From positions 62,001-126,000 of the forward strand of contig NZ_KE384560.1 of the NCBI RefSeq assembly GCF_000426725.1: a stretch of 64,000 bases of DNA, read 5' to 3'. Source of the DNA: Sporocytophaga myxococcoides DSM 11118 (lineage in GTDB: Bacteria > Bacteroidota > Bacteroidia > Cytophagales > Cytophagaceae). A program made the position numbers and the translations under genes. The notes under the pieces are model-generated. The model was not told where the DNA came from. It saw only the letters and a program-made list of their open reading frames with translations, and searched no databases. Each line of letters starts with the position of its first letter. Position 1 is the first letter of the stretch. Positions 63,160 through 64,000 of this stretch are shown piece after piece.

Positions 63160-64000
63160 TTAAGTTAATCTGTTTATAAAGTCCTCGTCCAGCTTCAGAT
63201 ATTTCAATGGTGAGAAATACGGAGGATTGATGGCTTTTATTTTTTGGATATATCCCTGAATTTTTCCTGACTTGCTCTTCTTTACATCATTCAATGATGT
63301 CTTTAATATTTTTGTAAATAAAAGGATATGAACGCAGTTTCCTTTGCCCAATAATCTTACCTGGCGTTGTATGCTGTTTACAAGCTGATTAAATAAATCA
63401 TAATCCTTCATCAGGCAATATTGTAATGCTAGGAATAGCTTTATCTCCAATTGAGTGTATGGATACTTTTTCAGACTCAGGTCATTCAGCATGTTATTTA
63501 CATACTTTGCCGCTTCATCATATTTGTCTCCATAGTAACAGGATATAGCACGGTAAAGTACATAGATGATATATTGAGGAACGTTGTTCTTGTCGATATC
63601 AAAATCTTCGAAAATGGATTTATTTTCTTCATATAATAAATTCTCATTTTCCAGACGCATATGTCTTTCCAGTTTTGTCAGAAGAAACTGGGGAGTAAAA
63701 GTGTACAGGTTGTAATTAGAAATAAAGATTGCTGCCGTCTCATTGACCTCTTCATAATATTTTTCGGCTTTTCTGTATACCGCAACATTGGTGTAGTATT
63801 CAAGCTTCAGATATTCAAAAACCAGTTTTAAATGATAGTAGATCGGATCTAGGTAATAAGAATCGAAGATAGTTTGAACCTTATCAAATATATCTTCAAT
63901 AGGGTCTTGCTGACCTTCCGAATTAATGCTCTTTTCTACAAATAACCAGTGGTAGATGTTCAGGCAAGACATGTAAATATAAAGACGGTGCGACTGATAA
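63160..64000 (-). CDS. Unknown helical protein, 5' end beyond the window
   Basis: The frame is open to the last base of the window, so the N-terminus lies outside; 280 residues are visible (TPR-like, helix rich, with regularly spaced Tyr/Leu pairs such as YYHLKLVFEYLKLEYY and YPYTQLEIKLFLALQYCLM). It has no membrane segment or catalytic motif. An ATG at 63972 could be an internal start. It resembles helix-turn-helix-less C-terminal parts of Bacteroidetes regulators that carry TPR-like repeats, but no family can be named with confidence. Confidence 0.6.
   Translation of the reverse strand, partial: YQSHRLYIYMSCLNIYHWLFVEKSINSEGQQDPIEDIFDKVQTIFDSYYLDPIYYHLKLVFEYLKLEYYTNVAVYRKAEKYYEEVNETAAIFISNYNLYTFTPQFLLTKLERHMRLENENLLYEENKSIFEDFDIDKNNVPQYIIYVLYRAISCYYGDKYDEAAKYVNNMLNDLSLKKYPYTQLEIKLFLALQYCLMKDYDLFNQLVNSIQRQVRLLGKGNCVHILLFTKILKTSLNDVKKSKSGKIQGYIQKIKAINPPYFSPLKYLKLDEDFINRLT

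Overview
The window is about 64 kb of AT-rich chromosomal core from a gliding member of the phylum Bacteroidetes, most likely order Cytophagales (a Cytophaga/Sporocytophaga-like bacterium). That placement is inferred from the gene families: a 2375-residue SprA, a PorE-like TPR/propeller/OmpA lipoprotein, BshA (bacillithiol), a fatty-acid hydroxylase of the kind found in sphingolipid or sulfonolipid makers, DUF4292, and promoters of the Bacteroidetes form TTTG-N19-TAnnTTTG. I see no insertion sequence, prophage, integrase, CRISPR array or rRNA. Most listed genes sit in compact operons with 4-60 nt spacing, and convergent pairs often touch or overlap at their 3' ends.

Layout. 1-2.9 kb: 3' part of the ATP synthase operon (atpH-atpA-atpG) and its terminator. 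2.9-7.0 kb: a UbiA-like membrane protein, purM, and the PorE-like lipoprotein. 7.2-9.8 kb: a three-gene minus-strand operon for a split membrane Fe-S/CCG electron-transfer complex plus a conserved unknown. 9.9 kb: tRNA-Phe. 10.3-13.3 kb: a decaprenyl-phosphate phosphoribosyltransferase-like enzyme, a HAD phosphatase and a GT-C-like membrane protein, a possible lipid-linked pentose pathway. 13.3-19.0 kb: pseudouridine synthase with a 300-residue basic tail, scpB, a DksA/TraR protein without its zinc site, a small unannotated ORF, and a lamin-tail surface protein. 19.1-23.0 kb: asd, YicC, a small membrane protein, an M28 peptidase. 23.0-33.9 kb: maeB-ruvA-sprA-gcvH-vanZ operon. 34.2-37.4 kb: tatA-gatA-lytic transglycosylase operon with a clear promoter and terminator. 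37.5-44.3 kb: flippase-dut-nucleotidyltransferase-TPR-DUF4292-EnvC-like. 44.4-48.8 kb: enoyl-CoA hydratase, two rhomboids and mutL. 49.0-53.9 kb: GH3/beta-lactamase fusion, bshA, fatty-acid hydroxylase. 54.0-58.2 kb: two unusual response regulators and a Ca2+ P-type ATPase. 58.3-58.6 kb: tandem tRNA-Asn genes, each with its own terminator. 58.9-64.0 kb: Hsp20, HtrA, ALDH7, a response regulator, and an unknown helical protein running off the end.

How they work together. Many genes serve the cell envelope: type IX secretion (SprA, PorE-like, a substrate-like lamin-tail protein), peptidoglycan turnover (lytic transglycosylase, degenerate EnvC-type activator, NagZ-like fusion), envelope polysaccharide or lipid-linked sugars (flippase, nucleotidyltransferase, DPPR synthase/GT-C) and periplasmic quality control (HtrA, Hsp20, rhomboids). 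The rest is housekeeping. The most promising less-described pieces are the DPPR/HAD/GT-C neighbourhood, the split Fe-S/CCG operon with its unknown third gene, and a membrane-anchored receiver protein beside a REC-HPt protein. No function here was tested by database search.
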